DNA from: Streptomyces sp. NRRL S-455
GTDB lineage: Bacteria; Actinomycetota; Actinomycetes; Streptomycetales; Streptomycetaceae
Length of the DNA: 64,000 bases
Assembly: GCF_000717875.1 (NCBI RefSeq)
Contig: NZ_JOCT01000028.1
Coordinates: 1 to 64,000, forward strand
Direction: 5' to 3'
The position numbers and the translations under genes are program-made. Below the pieces are notes generated by a model. The model ran no database searches, had not been told where the DNA came from, and saw only the letters and a program-made list of their open reading frames with translations. This document shows positions 17,497-27,981 of the stretch, piece after piece; positions within the stretch are counted from its first letter, which is position 1; each line of letters starts with the position of its first letter.

Positions 17497-19299
17497 TCAG
17501 CCGCCGTACGCCCCCGACGCCGTCAGACGCAGGGCGGTGTCGATCAGGGGCACGTGGCTGAACGCCTGTGGGAAGTTGCCCACCTGGCGCTGCAGACGCG
17601 GATCCCACTCCTCGGCCAGCAGACCGAGGTCGTTGCGCAGCGACAGCAGCTTCTCGAACAGCTTGCGGGCCTCGTCCACCCGGCCGATCATCGCCAGGTC
17701 GTCGGCCATCCAGAACGAGCAGGCCAGGAACGCGCCCTCGTCACCGGGCAGGCCGTCGACGCCCTCGTCGCCGCCCGAAGTCGGGTAGCGCAGGATGAAG
17801 CCGTCCGGCGTGGACAGCTCCCGCTGGATCGCCTCGATGGTGCCGATGACCCGCTTGTCGTCCGGCGGCAGGAAGCCCATCTGCGGGATCAGCAGCAGGG
17901 ACGCGTCCAGCTCCTTCGAGCCGTAGGACTGCGTGAAGGTGTTGCGCTCCTTGTCGTAGCCCCGCTCGCACACGTCCCGGTGGATGTCGTCGCGGAGTTC
18001 CTTCCAGCGTTCCAGCGGGCCGTCCGCGTCACCGGACTCGATCAGCTTGATGGTGCGGTCGACGGCGACCCAGGCCATCACCTTCGAGTGCACGAAGTGG
18101 CGTCGCGGGCCGCGCACCTCCCAGATGCCCTCGTCCGGGTCCTGCCAGTGGTCCTCCAGGTAGCGGATCAGCTTCAGCTGGAGCAGCGAGGCGTAGTCGT
18201 TGCGCGCCAGGCCCGTCATGTGGGCCAGGTGCAGGGCCTCGGTGACCTCGCCGTAGACGTCCAGTTGGAGCTGGTGCGCGGCGCCGTTGCCGACCCGGAC
18301 CGGGGTGGAGTTCTCGTAGCCCGGGAGCCAGTCCAGCTCCGCCTCGCCGAGCTCCCGCTCACCGGCGATGCCGTACATGATCTGGAGGTTCTCCGGGTCA
18401 CCGGCCACGGCCCGCAGCAGCCACTCGCGCCAGGCGCGGGCCTCCTCGCGGTAGCCGGTGCGCAGCAGCGAGGACAGGGTGATCGCCGCGTCGCGCAGCC
18501 AGGTGTAGCGGTAGTCCCAGTTGCGGACGCCGCCGATGTCCTCCGGCAGGGAGGTGGTGGGCGCGGCGACGATGCCGCCGGTCGGGGCGTAGGTCAGGGC
18601 CTTCAGCGTGATCAGCGAGCGGACCACGGCCTCCCGGTAAGGCCCGTGGTACGTGCAGTGGTCGACCCACTCGCGCCAGAAGTCCTCCGTCGCCTCAAGA
18701 GACTGCTCCGGCTCGGGGAGCGGCGGCGGCTCCTTGTGCGAGGGCTGCCAGGAGATCGTGAACGCGATCCGGTCACCCGGCGCGACCGTGAAGTCCGCGT
18801 AGGTCGTCAGCGACTTGCCGTACGTCTCGGCATGTGTGTCGAACCACACGGAGTCGGGGCCGGCGACCGCCACCGTCCGCCCTTCGTGCTTGTGCACCCA
18901 CGGCACCACCCGCCCGTAGGAGAACCGCATCCTGAGCGCCGAGCGCATCGGCACCCGGCCCGAGACGCCCTCCACGATCCGGATCAGCTGCGGGGCGCCG
19001 TCACGCGGCGGCATGAAATCCGTCACCCTGACCGTGCCCCGCTGGGTGTCCCACTCGGACTCCAGGATCAGCGAGTCACCGCGGTAGCTGCGCCGGGCGG
19101 CGGTGGGAGGCTCCTGGTCGGAGGCGTACGCGGGGCCGAGCCGCCAGAAGCCGTGCTCCTCGTTGCCCAGCAGTCCGGCGAAGATGGCGTGCGAGTCGAA
19201 GCGGGGCAGGCACAGCCAGTCGACTGTCCCGTCCCGGCAGACCAGGGCAGCGGTCTGCATGTCTCCGATGAGTGCGTAATCTTCGATGCGCCCGGCCAC
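17497..19299 (-). CDS. Glycoside hydrolase family 15 protein, trehalase/glucoamylase-like (600 aa)
   Basis: Intracellular GH15 enzyme without signal peptide. N-terminal domain begins AGRIEDYALIGDMQTAALV; the (alpha/alpha)6 barrel carries LPEDIGGVRNWDYRYTWLRDAA, the family hallmark, and the DEGIWEVRG block with the proposed catalytic glutamate; a second acidic pair lies in the C-terminal third. Actinobacterial proteins of this type and length include GH15 trehalases, so trehalose or an alpha-glucan is the likely substrate. GTG 19299 is chosen because TGGAG lies six bases upstream; the longer open frame to 19437 is unlike a protein. Confidence 0.9.
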   Translation of the reverse strand: MAGRIEDYALIGDMQTAALVCRDGTVDWLCLPRFDSHAIFAGLLGNEEHGFWRLGPAYASDQEPPTAARRSYRGDSLILESEWDTQRGTVRVTDFMPPRDGAPQLIRIVEGVSGRVPMRSALRMRFSYGRVVPWVHKHEGRTVAVAGPDSVWFDTHAETYGKSLTTYADFTVAPGDRIAFTISWQPSHKEPPPLPEPEQSLEATEDFWREWVDHCTYHGPYREAVVRSLITLKALTYAPTGGIVAAPTTSLPEDIGGVRNWDYRYTWLRDAAITLSSLLRTGYREEARAWREWLLRAVAGDPENLQIMYGIAGERELGEAELDWLPGYENSTPVRVGNGAAHQLQLDVYGEVTEALHLAHMTGLARNDYASLLQLKLIRYLEDHWQDPDEGIWEVRGPRRHFVHSKVMAWVAVDRTIKLIESGDADGPLERWKELRDDIHRDVCERGYDKERNTFTQSYGSKELDASLLLIPQMGFLPPDDKRVIGTIEAIQRELSTPDGFILRYPTSGGDEGVDGLPGDEGAFLACSFWMADDLAMIGRVDEARKLFEKLLSLRNDLGLLAEEWDPRLQRQVGNFPQAFSHVPLIDTALRLTASGAYGG

Positions 19300-19688
19300 G
19301 TGCAACTCCAGTCGAACGGCCACGTCGCCCCACGAAGGGGCTGTCGCTAGTGCGGTCAAGGGGTTTTTCAGCAGTCTTGCAATGCGTCGTGAGCGATGCA
19401 GCAAAACAGGTCGCTCAGCCGTGATGCAAAGCGCCAATTGTTGCTCAACAAACTGACGAGCTCACCATGTTCCGGTGCTTACCGGCGGGGGGTGGTGCCG
19501 TTGGGCCGGGCGCGCTCGGCAGCGAGTGTCCGAGCAGGATACGACGCACGCAGATGATCTGGGTGCCGCTCCGGGCAAGGCGGGTACGCCGAACGAGTGA
19601 GCAAGGGGTGATGAACCGGTAACGGTGGCCACTTCCGTGTCGGTGCGTGCGCGGAGCGTGGCCGGAAGCCATCCCCCCGAGGCGCTGA
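19300..19688. promoter_or_regulatory. GH15 / pyrG divergent intergenic region with TGCA-rich repeats
   Basis: No gene recognised. Near 19376-19431, upstream of the GH15 start, the words CTTGCAATGC, GATGCAGCAAAA and GATGCAAAGC recur at about 20-30 bp spacing. They resemble the TTGCA/TGCAA repeats reported at maltose/alpha-glucan operators in Streptomyces. A perfect 6-bp-arm palindrome TTGTTGCTCAACAA lies at 19438-19451. The regulator is inference only. The rest holds nothing I can assign. Confidence 0.4.
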
Positions 19689-19703
19689 TACGCTGGTAGC
19701 CCG
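19660..19703 (+). promoter_or_regulatory. Possible pyrG promoter
   Basis: TACGCT at 19689-19694 fits a Streptomyces -10 box; no good -35 was found. A start near 19702 would leave a leader of about 110 nt before pyrG. Tentative. Confidence 0.3.
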
Positions 19704-19815
19704 TGGACCGGTGGGCAGCAAACCCCCGAACCGCAGCGACGGCAACCGCCGGAGACCTCCGGCAGGCAGCCGCACCGCACCCCCAAACCGCGACCACGGG
19801 AGCCCCCTCTTGGCC

Positions 19816-21474
<1,659 letters not shown>

Positions 21475-21493
21475 CACACCAGTTGTACGGTGG

Positions 21494-21531
21494 CCGGGGT
21501 GCATCCCTTCAAAGGGTGTGCACCCCGGTTT
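21494..21531 (+). terminator. Hairpin after pyrG
   Basis: CCGGGGTGCA (21494-21503) pairs with TGCACCCCGG (21519-21528), with a small inner CCC/GGG stem, then TTTCG. It may act as terminator or attenuator ahead of the Nudix gene at 21571. Confidence 0.75.
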
Positions 21532-21570
21532 CGTTCCGGCAGGTCGCGCAGGGCACGTGGAAGGACAGGC

Positions 21571-22197
21571 ATGACGATCAAGGACACCCCGGAGGAGTGG
21601 GAGATCCGGGCGACGGACACCCCCTTCGTGGGCAACAAGACCTCCGTCCGTACCGACGACGTGGTCATGCCCGACGGCACCGTGGTCGGCCGTGACTACC
21701 AGGTCCACCCCGGTTCCGTGGCCGTCCTCGCCCTCGACGAGGCCGACCGTGTCCTGGTCCTGCGCCAGTACCGCCACCCCGTGCGCCACAAGCTGTGGGA
21801 GATCCCGGCCGGTCTGCTCGACGTGCCCGGCGAGAACCCGCTGAACGCCGCGCAGCGCGAGCTGTACGAGGAGGCGCACGTCAAGGCCGAGGACTGGCGG
21901 GTGCTCACCGACGTCTACACCACGCCCGGCGGCTGCGACGAGGCCGTACGGATCTTCCTCGCGCGTGACCTCTCCGAGGCCGAGGGCGAGCGGTTCGCGG
22001 TCGAGGAGGAAGAGGCCGACATGGAACTCGACCGGGTGCCGGTCGAGGACCTCGTCCGGGGCGTCCTGGCGGGCGAGCTGCACAACAACTGCCTCGTGGT
22101 GGGCGTGCTGTCGCTGGTCGCCGCGCGGAGCGGGGGCGGCCTGGACGCGCTGCGTCCGGCCCAGGCCCCTTGGCCCGCGCGCCCGTTCGAGGCGTAG
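21571..22197 (+). CDS. Nudix hydrolase, ADP-ribose pyrophosphatase type (208 aa)
   Basis: Hydrolyses ADP-ribose-like nucleotides. The Nudix helix is GENPLNAAQRELYEEAHV (residues ~90-107): the catalytic RE..EE core is intact, but the usual glycine after EE-x is His. QYRHPVRHKLWEIPAGLLD precedes it, as in bacterial ADP-ribose pyrophosphatases; the mycobacterial homologue also follows pyrG. GGAAGGA lies 5 bases before the ATG. The frame is open upstream to 21490, but that stretch is the pyrG terminator. Confidence 0.92.
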   Translation: MTIKDTPEEWEIRATDTPFVGNKTSVRTDDVVMPDGTVVGRDYQVHPGSVAVLALDEADRVLVLRQYRHPVRHKLWEIPAGLLDVPGENPLNAAQRELYEEAHVKAEDWRVLTDVYTTPGGCDEAVRIFLARDLSEAEGERFAVEEEEADMELDRVPVEDLVRGVLAGELHNNCLVVGVLSLVAARSGGGLDALRPAQAPWPARPFEA

Positions 22198-22242
22198 GCG
22201 CTCCGCTGGGGGTGCCGCGACAGGGGGCCGCTGAGGCCGTCG

Positions 22243-22320
22243 GCTGGGTGCGGCGGCGTCGTGGTTTGTCGCGCCCGCGCGGCGGAGCCGCAGATCAGGC
22301 ACAGCCCCGCGCCCCTAGGG
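22243..22320. repeat. Streptomyces intergenic palindromic repeat
   Basis: The string around TGGTTTGTCGCGCCCGCGCGG, followed by CGGAGCCGCAGATC and CACAGCCCCGCGCCCCTAGGG, is a type I recognise as widely dispersed between Streptomyces genes. It fills most of the 290-bp gap before the STAND/TPR gene together with GC-rich sequence in which I see no gene. Confidence 0.55.
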
Positions 22321-22488
22321 GGCGAGCCTGACGCTGTCGGTCCTACGATCTGCTGATCCGATCGGGGGATGCGTCCGCCGGGCCCGCCGTGCTCCTCCGG
22401 GAACGTTGCAGAGCGTGAACTAGGCTCTGAGCACGCCCGTACCGGAGTCCCGGCGGGCTCGCAGGTGCGGTGGACGGGAGTGTGGCCC

Positions 22489-24537
22489 GTGACGGATCAG
22501 GTCGTGGAGACAGGCGACGTGCGGCTGACCGGGCACGCATCCGGGGACCGTCGATTCCTCGGCCGCACGCGGGAGTTGAAGGAACTGTGCGCCGACATCG
22601 AGCGCGCCGGACTGGACACCCTGGCAGGTCGCAAGCCCCCACGCGCGCGGGTGCTGCTCATCGCCGGCCGGCCCGGCTCCGGCCGCACCGCACTCGCCGA
22701 GGAACTCGCTCGGCAGGTCGCCGACCGCTACCCGGACGGCCTCCTGCGCGCCCGCCTGACCGACCCCGACGGCACCCCCGTGCCCGTCGAGCGGACCGCC
22801 CGGGACCTGCTCGCCGCCCTGGACGAGGACGCCCCGGCCGGAGCCGGCGAAGACGACCTCACCGACGCCCTGCGCACCGCCCTGGCCGACCGCCGGGCCC
22901 TGCTCCTGCTGGACGACGCGGCCGACGCCGAGCAGGTCGACGCACTCCTGCCCGACTCCCCGGACTGCCTGGTCGTCGCGGTCTCCATGGGCCCGCTGAC
23001 CGGCATCCCGGACGTCCGCCCCTGCACGCTGGGCGGCCTGGACGCCAAGTCCGGGGTGGAGCTGCTGTCCCGGCACACCGGCTCGGTCCGCATCACCGTC
23101 GACCCCCGGGCCGCCGAGGGTCTCGCCGAGGAGTGCCAGGGACAGCCGGCCGCGCTGATGCTGGCGGGCGGCTGGCTCGCCGCCCGCCCCAAGGCGGCCG
23201 TCTCCGATCTCGCCAAGCAACTGCGCGCCGAGGACGACGAGGGCACGGCGCTGAGCCGGATCTTCCGCCTCGCCTACGCCGCCCTGCCCGCTACCGCCGC
23301 CCGGGTGCTGCGCCTGCTCGCCCTCGCCCCGGCCGGGCTCGTCGACCCGCAGACCGCCTCCGCGCTGGCCGGCTGCTCGGTCGGCAGCGCCCGTACCCTG
23401 CTGGACGACTTCGTCGCGCTGGGCTTCCTGCACGCGGTGGACTCACCGCTGCCGCAGTACGAGGTGCCCGGCTGTCTGCATCCCCTGCTCCGCGTCCTCC
23501 TCGAGCACCACGAGCGCCGGGCCGAGCGGCGGCTGGCCGGCGCCCGCATGCTGGAGCGGACCGTGCGGCTGCTCCAGTCCTGCCGGGCGATCACCGAGAC
23601 CGACAGCCCCCAGGCCCGCCAGAAACTGCTCGACATGCCGCGCGCCCTGCGCTTCCCCACCCCGCGGGCGGCTGCCGAGTGGCTGCGCCTGACCCGGCCC
23701 GCCCTGCTGGCCTCGGCCCGGCTCGCGGTCGCCGACGGGGAGCTGGACACCCTGGCACGGCGGCTGATGTCCCAGCTGGTGCGGGCGTTGGTGGCACACG
23801 TCGGCACCCGGGCGGCGGCGCCGGACCTGTACGTCATCCATAACCTGGTCCTCGACGTGGCCGAGCGCCGGAACCTGCCCCGCGAGCGGGCCGCCGCCCT
23901 GCTCAACCTTGGCGACCTCGACGCCCGGACCGGCCGCACGGCCGACGCGCTGGTGCGCTACCGGGCCGCGCTGGACGCCGGACGCGAGGTGGACGACCCG
24001 TACGCGACCGGGCGGGCGATGGAATCCGTAGGTGGCGCGCACCTGGAACTCGGCGACTTCGACCGGGCCGCCGACTGGTTCGGCCGGGCCCTCACCGAGC
24101 GGCTCGCCCGGGGCGAGCGGGCGGACGCCGCCCGGCTGTACGGGCGGATCGCCGAAGCCCACACCTACGCCGGCCGCTACGGCGAGGCCCTGCGTAACTG
24201 GCGCTCGGCGATCGCCGGGCACCGCAAGCTCGGCGACGTGGCCGCCCAGGCGCGGGCCATGAGCGAGCTGGCGCGGGTCCAGGAGTACGCGGGCCGGCCA
24301 GAGGAGTCGCTGCGCAGCTGCCGGGAGGCCGTGGAGTGGGCGCGACGGGCCGAGGACACGCGGTTGCAGGCCGCGCTGCACCTGCGGGTCGCCGACACCC
24401 TCGAGCACCTCGGCGACCCCGCGTCGGCAGGGCTGCACCGGGGGGCCGCCGAGCGGCTGCTCGGGGAGCAGCAGGACGACGCCGAGGACCCCGAGGAAGC
24501 CCAGGTAGCCGAGCCCAAACCTGAAACCTCGCCCTGA
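22489..24537 (+). CDS. STAND-type NB-ARC ATPase with TPR repeats (682 aa)
   Basis: AfsR-like domain order without the SARP DNA-binding part. NTPase domain: P-loop GRPGSGRT at residues 60-67, where the invariant lysine is arginine (R66); Walker B-like ALLLLDDAAD; RxLGRTREL before the P-loop. A winged-helix-like region follows (LRLLALAPAGLVDPQTASALAG), then 5-6 TPR units from about residue 470 (NLGDLDARTGRTADALVRYRAA, AYGRIAEAHTYAGRYGEALRN and so on). GTG 22489 has GGGAG 8 bases upstream and starts the conserved part. Likely a signalling switch or scaffold; target unknown. Situated alone before ald. Confidence 0.85.
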   Translation: MTDQVVETGDVRLTGHASGDRRFLGRTRELKELCADIERAGLDTLAGRKPPRARVLLIAGRPGSGRTALAEELARQVADRYPDGLLRARLTDPDGTPVPVERTARDLLAALDEDAPAGAGEDDLTDALRTALADRRALLLLDDAADAEQVDALLPDSPDCLVVAVSMGPLTGIPDVRPCTLGGLDAKSGVELLSRHTGSVRITVDPRAAEGLAEECQGQPAALMLAGGWLAARPKAAVSDLAKQLRAEDDEGTALSRIFRLAYAALPATAARVLRLLALAPAGLVDPQTASALAGCSVGSARTLLDDFVALGFLHAVDSPLPQYEVPGCLHPLLRVLLEHHERRAERRLAGARMLERTVRLLQSCRAITETDSPQARQKLLDMPRALRFPTPRAAAEWLRLTRPALLASARLAVADGELDTLARRLMSQLVRALVAHVGTRAAAPDLYVIHNLVLDVAERRNLPRERAAALLNLGDLDARTGRTADALVRYRAALDAGREVDDPYATGRAMESVGGAHLELGDFDRAADWFGRALTERLARGERADAARLYGRIAEAHTYAGRYGEALRNWRSAIAGHRKLGDVAAQARAMSELARVQEYAGRPEESLRSCREAVEWARRAEDTRLQAALHLRVADTLEHLGDPASAGLHRGAAERLLGEQQDDAEDPEEAQVAEPKPETSP

Positions 24538-24576
24538 CGCCTGCGAAATCCGCAGTACATCCGCTGAAGATTGATG

Positions 24577-24611
24577 TAATGAAAGGCTAGACAGCGGGAA
24601 CACCTTCATTA
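24577..24611. promoter_or_regulatory. Imperfect inverted repeat in the ald upstream region
   Basis: TAATGAAAGG (24577-24586) and CCTTCATTA (24603-24611) are reverse complements apart from one base. The 180-bp gap before ald is AT-richer than its surroundings and also holds TATGTCTAGTAATG, a possible -10 region. Candidate operator; regulator unknown. Confidence 0.35.
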
Positions 24612-24718
24612 GACTGGCTCTGCCGCTCGTTCTTCTGCGGTCTCTCCCGGTGTGCCCGTGCGTGCCCGGGTATGTCTAGTAATGCCCCATACCCTCTGAG
24701 TCAAGGACCGTGATCGAC

Positions 24719-25834
24719 GTGAAGGTCGGCATTCCCCGCGAGGTCAAGAACAACGAGTTCCGGGTGGCCATCACCCCCGCCGGCGTGCACGAGCTGGTGC
24801 GTCATGGCCACCAGGTCGTCATCGAGCGCGGCGCCGGCGTCGGCTCCTCGATCCTGGACGACGAGTACGTCACGGCCGGCGCGCAGATCCTGGAGACCGC
24901 CGACGAGGTGTGGGCCGCCGCCGACCTGCTGCTGAAGGTCAAGGAGCCCATCGCCGAGGAGTACCACCGCCTCCGCAAGGACCAGACGCTCTTCACCTAC
25001 CTGCACCTGGCCGCCTCCAAGGAGTGCACGGACGCCCTCCTGCAGTCCGGCACCACGGCGATCGCCTACGAGACGGTCGAGCTGCCCAGCCGAGCGCTGC
25101 CGCTGCTCGCGCCGATGTCCGAGGTGGCGGGCCGGCTCGCCCCGCAGGTCGGCGCCTACCACCTGATGCGCGCCAACGGCGGCCGGGGCGTGCTGCCCGG
25201 CGGCGTCCCCGGCGTGCCGGCCGGTCGCGCCGTCGTCATCGGCGGCGGTGTCTCCGGCTGGCAGGCGGCGCAGATCGCCATCGGCCTGGGCTTCCACGTG
25301 ACCCTGCTCGACAAGGACGTCAACAAGCTCCGCGAGGCGGACAAGATCTTCGGTACGAAGATCCAGACCGTGGTCTCCAACGCCCTGGAACTGGAGAAGG
25401 CCTGCCTGGAGGCCGACCTCGTCGTCGGCGCGGTGCTGGTCCCCGGAGCCAAGGCCCCGAAGCTGGTCACCAACGAGCTCGTCTCCCGGATGAAGCCCGG
25501 AAGTGTCCTTGTCGACATCGCGATCGACCAGGGCGGCTGCTTCGAGGACTCCCGTCCGACCACCCACGCCGAGCCGACCTTCCAGGTCCACAACTCGGTC
25601 TTCTACTGCGTCGCCAACATGCCCGGCGCGGTGCCCAACACCTCCACCTACGCGCTGACCAACGCCACGCTGCCCTACATCGTGGAGCTGGCCAACCATG
25701 GCTGGGCGGAGGCGCTGCGCCGCGACCCGGCGCTGGCCAAGGGCCTCAACACCCATGACGGCAAGGTCGTTTACCGCGAGGTCGCCGAGGCGCACGGCGT
25801 GGAGCATGTGGAGCTGTCCTCGCTCCTCGGCTGA
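24719..25834 (+). CDS. ald: Alanine dehydrogenase (371 aa)
   Basis: NAD-dependent interconversion of L-alanine and pyruvate plus ammonia. N-terminus [25 protein letters not shown] is diagnostic; substrate residues include Arg in NEFRVAITP, Lys in [12 protein letters not shown] and His in [10 protein letters not shown]. The Rossmann motif [20 protein letters not shown] is near 170-190. Length equals the hexameric family standard. GTG 24719 gives the canonical MKVGIPR start; GTG 24710 (three residues more) sits too close to AAGGA. A strong terminator follows. Confidence 0.95.
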   Translation: MKVGIPREVKNNEFRVAITPAGVHELVRHGHQVVIERGAGVGSSILDDEYVTAGAQILETADEVWAAADLLLKVKEPIAEEYHRLRKDQTLFTYLHLAASKECTDALLQSGTTAIAYETVELPSRALPLLAPMSEVAGRLAPQVGAYHLMRANGGRGVLPGGVPGVPAGRAVVIGGGVSGWQAAQIAIGLGFHVTLLDKDVNKLREADKIFGTKIQTVVSNALELEKACLEADLVVGAVLVPGAKAPKLVTNELVSRMKPGSVLVDIAIDQGGCFEDSRPTTHAEPTFQVHNSVFYCVANMPGAVPNTSTYALTNATLPYIVELANHGWAEALRRDPALAKGLNTHDGKVVYREVAEAHGVEHVELSSLLG

Positions 25835-25922
25835 GTGGCGTCGGCCGAGCCGGGGCCGGTAAGTCAACGAAGTCACCAACCCGCAAAGGCGATACGTCAA
25901 CACTGCTCGTCAACGCAGCGCG

Positions 25923-25956
25923 TCCGGCCGGACCTTGCCCGCAAGGTCCGGCCGGA
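25923..25956 (+). terminator. Terminator after ald
   Basis: A perfect 16-bp stem (TCCGGCCGGACCTTGC, 25923-25938, with 25941-25956) and a 2-base loop, followed by TGTGTGTATGG. It isolates ald from the parA operon. Confidence 0.88.
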
Positions 25957-26113
25957 TGTGTGTATGGTCACTTCGCGATTCTCGGGCAACTCGCCTCGAA
26001 CGTAACCCTTCAACCGATTCGCACACCGGTGAAACCTGCCGTGCGACGGCCGTACGCCCTTGACAGCGGGATGTTTCATTGCCGACACATCGGGCCGGGT
26101 CCGGCGGATTGTG

Positions 26114-26143
26114 TTGCTGCGGACGCCCGACACGCCATAGAGT
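26114..26143 (+). promoter_or_regulatory. Probable promoter of the parA-scpAB operon
   Basis: TTGCTG (26114-26119) and TAGAGT (26138-26143) with an 18-bp spacer, about 72 bp before the parA GTG. A second TTGACA lies near 26061. The 380-bp gap between ald and parA otherwise holds the ald terminator and no gene. Confidence 0.45.
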
Positions 26144-26215
26144 CGCCAACCGTCGGCATGGTGCCACGCTGACCTGTCTAGAAGTTTCCTGGTCACCAAG
26201 GAGGTAAGACGACTT

Positions 26216-27385
26216 GTGAATGAGTCGACATTTACTCCCGGGGGTGGTCAACCAGGAATGCCTGCACGGGACCAGGGTCCCGCGGGGTTCGCTGCTGTCG
26301 GCTCCGTCGCTGTGCGCACCTTCGCAGCCCACCAGAGTCAGCAGGCGACTCACACTGCACACCAGAAGATGGATGGCCATCACGTGAACGCCATGGCCGG
26401 CGACGGAAGTGGCGCGCCCCACAACCACTTCGCCGACTACGACGACCTGCCCGAGGGGCACTTCTACGACCCCGACGCCGAGTACGAGCCCGACCCCGAG
26501 TACGCGGCCACTCTCGCGCCCGACGCGGCCAGACAGCGACGGGAGCGCATCGGCCCGACCGGGCGCCCGCTGCCGTACTTCCCGATCCCGGGCCCGCTGG
26601 GCGACCACGGACCCGCGAAGATCATCGCGATGTGCAACCAGAAGGGCGGCGTCGGCAAGACGACGTCGACCATCAACCTGGGCGCCGCGCTCGCGGAGTA
26701 CGGACGCCGGGTCCTGCTCGTGGACTTCGACCCGCAGGGCGCGCTGTCGGTCGGACTCGGCGTCAACCCGATGGAACTCGACCTCACCGTCTACAACCTG
26801 CTCATGGAGCGGGGGATGGCGGCCGACGAGGTGCTGCTGAAGACGGCGGTCCCCAACATGGACCTGCTGCCCAGCAACATCGACCTGTCGGCGGCCGAGG
26901 TCCAGCTGGTCTCCGAGGTCGCCCGCGAGTCGACCCTGCAACGCGCCCTGAAGCCGCTGCTGGACGACTACGACTTCATCGTCATCGACTGCCAGCCCTC
27001 GCTGGGCCTGCTCACGGTCAACGCCCTGACGGCCGCGCACAAGGTGATCGTGCCGCTGGAGTGCGAGTTCTTCGCCCTCCGTGGTGTGGCGCTGCTGACC
27101 GAGACCATCGAGAAGGTCCAGGAACGGCTCAACCCGGAGCTGGAGCTCGACGGGATCCTGGCCACGATGTACGACTCGCGCACCGTGCACAGCCGCGAGG
27201 TGCTCGCTCGTGTCGTCGAGGCGTTCGACGACCACGTCTACCACACGGTCATCGGGCGCACGGTCCGCTTCCCGGAGACCACGGTCGCCGGTGAGCCGAT
27301 CACCACCTACGCCTCCAACTCCGTCGGTGCCGCCGCCTACCGCCAGCTCGCCAGGGAGGTGCTCGCCCGGTGTCACGCCGAGTGA
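26216..27385 (+). CDS. ParA family partition ATPase (389 aa)
   Basis: Walker-type partition ATPase with deviant Walker A KGGVGKT at residues 143-149 (MCNQKGGVGKTTSTINLG), LLVDFDPQGALS, and YDFIVIDCQPSLGLL. A non-conserved N-terminal extension of ~135 residues rich in His, Asp, Glu and Pro precedes it. This is the scpA-linked ParA of actinobacteria, not the oriC-linked parA. AAGGAGG lies 10 bases before the GTG. The 3' end overlaps the next gene by 16 bp. Likely works in chromosome organisation with the ScpA/ScpB condensin subunits encoded downstream. Confidence 0.92.
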   Translation: MNESTFTPGGGQPGMPARDQGPAGFAAVGSVAVRTFAAHQSQQATHTAHQKMDGHHVNAMAGDGSGAPHNHFADYDDLPEGHFYDPDAEYEPDPEYAATLAPDAARQRRERIGPTGRPLPYFPIPGPLGDHGPAKIIAMCNQKGGVGKTTSTINLGAALAEYGRRVLLVDFDPQGALSVGLGVNPMELDLTVYNLLMERGMAADEVLLKTAVPNMDLLPSNIDLSAAEVQLVSEVARESTLQRALKPLLDDYDFIVIDCQPSLGLLTVNALTAAHKVIVPLECEFFALRGVALLTETIEKVQERLNPELELDGILATMYDSRTVHSREVLARVVEAFDDHVYHTVIGRTVRFPETTVAGEPITTYASNSVGAAAYRQLAREVLARCHAE

Positions 27386-27963
27386 GTCTGCCGGGGGCCG
27401 ACGAACTCTTCCGTACGACAGGGGGGATGGGGCTGCAGTCGTCCACGCCCAGGCGTCAGGCCAATGGCGACGCCCGGGTGCCCGCTCCGGCGGCGGAGGG
27501 CGACGCGGCGGCAACGGCCGCCGAGGACGTGCCGCAGTCGGTGCCGGCGCAGGGCGGTGACGGCGAGGGCGCGGAGCACGTCGCGGCGGACGCGGATCCG
27601 GCCGAGGCCGGGGAGTCCCGCAGCCGGGCGGCTGCCGCGGAGCGTTCCGGTACCGCTCGTCGGCAGGCGGCGCAGGAGGGTTCTGCCGCCGGTGCCGGAG
27701 CGGCTGCCGCGGCGCCGCGCAAGCGCGGGCGGGCGGCCTCGCGCCGCCCCAGCGGTCGCGAGCGGCACGACGAGAAGATCACCGTGTACGTGTCGGCCGA
27801 GGAGCTCATGGACCTGGAGCACGCCCGTCTCGTGCTCCGCGGCGAGCACGGCCTCGCCGTCGACCGCGGCCGCATCGTCCGCGAGGCGGTCGCCGTGGTC
27901 CTCGCCGACCTGGAGACCCGCGGAGAAGCCAGCATCCTCGTACGACGGCTGCGCGGGCGGTAG
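27370..27963 (+). CDS. Putative ribbon-helix-helix DNA-binding partner of ParA (197 aa)
   Basis: First ~130 residues are disordered, Ala/Glu/Arg-rich, with a basic patch (RKRGRAASRRPSGR). The C-terminal 61 residues begin KITVYVSAEEL (beta strand), then a helix (MDLEHARLVL) and a second helix (RGRIVREAVAVVLADLE): the strand-helix-helix order of CopG/ParG proteins. The GTG overlaps the parA end by 16 bp. No ParB-like HTH is present. I infer a ParG-like or centromere-binding role; homology must be tested by structure prediction. Confidence 0.78.
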   Translation: MSRRVSLPGADELFRTTGGMGLQSSTPRRQANGDARVPAPAAEGDAAATAAEDVPQSVPAQGGDGEGAEHVAADADPAEAGESRSRAAAAERSGTARRQAAQEGSAAGAGAAAAAPRKRGRAASRRPSGRERHDEKITVYVSAEELMDLEHARLVLRGEHGLAVDRGRIVREAVAVVLADLETRGEASILVRRLRGR

Positions 27964-27981
27964 CGATAACCTGCGGGGGCC

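Noticed and set aside
19445..19786. 113-codon minus-strand frame between GH15 and pyrG
   Set aside because: Cys/Arg/Gly-rich junk-like translation overlapping the pyrG promoter region.
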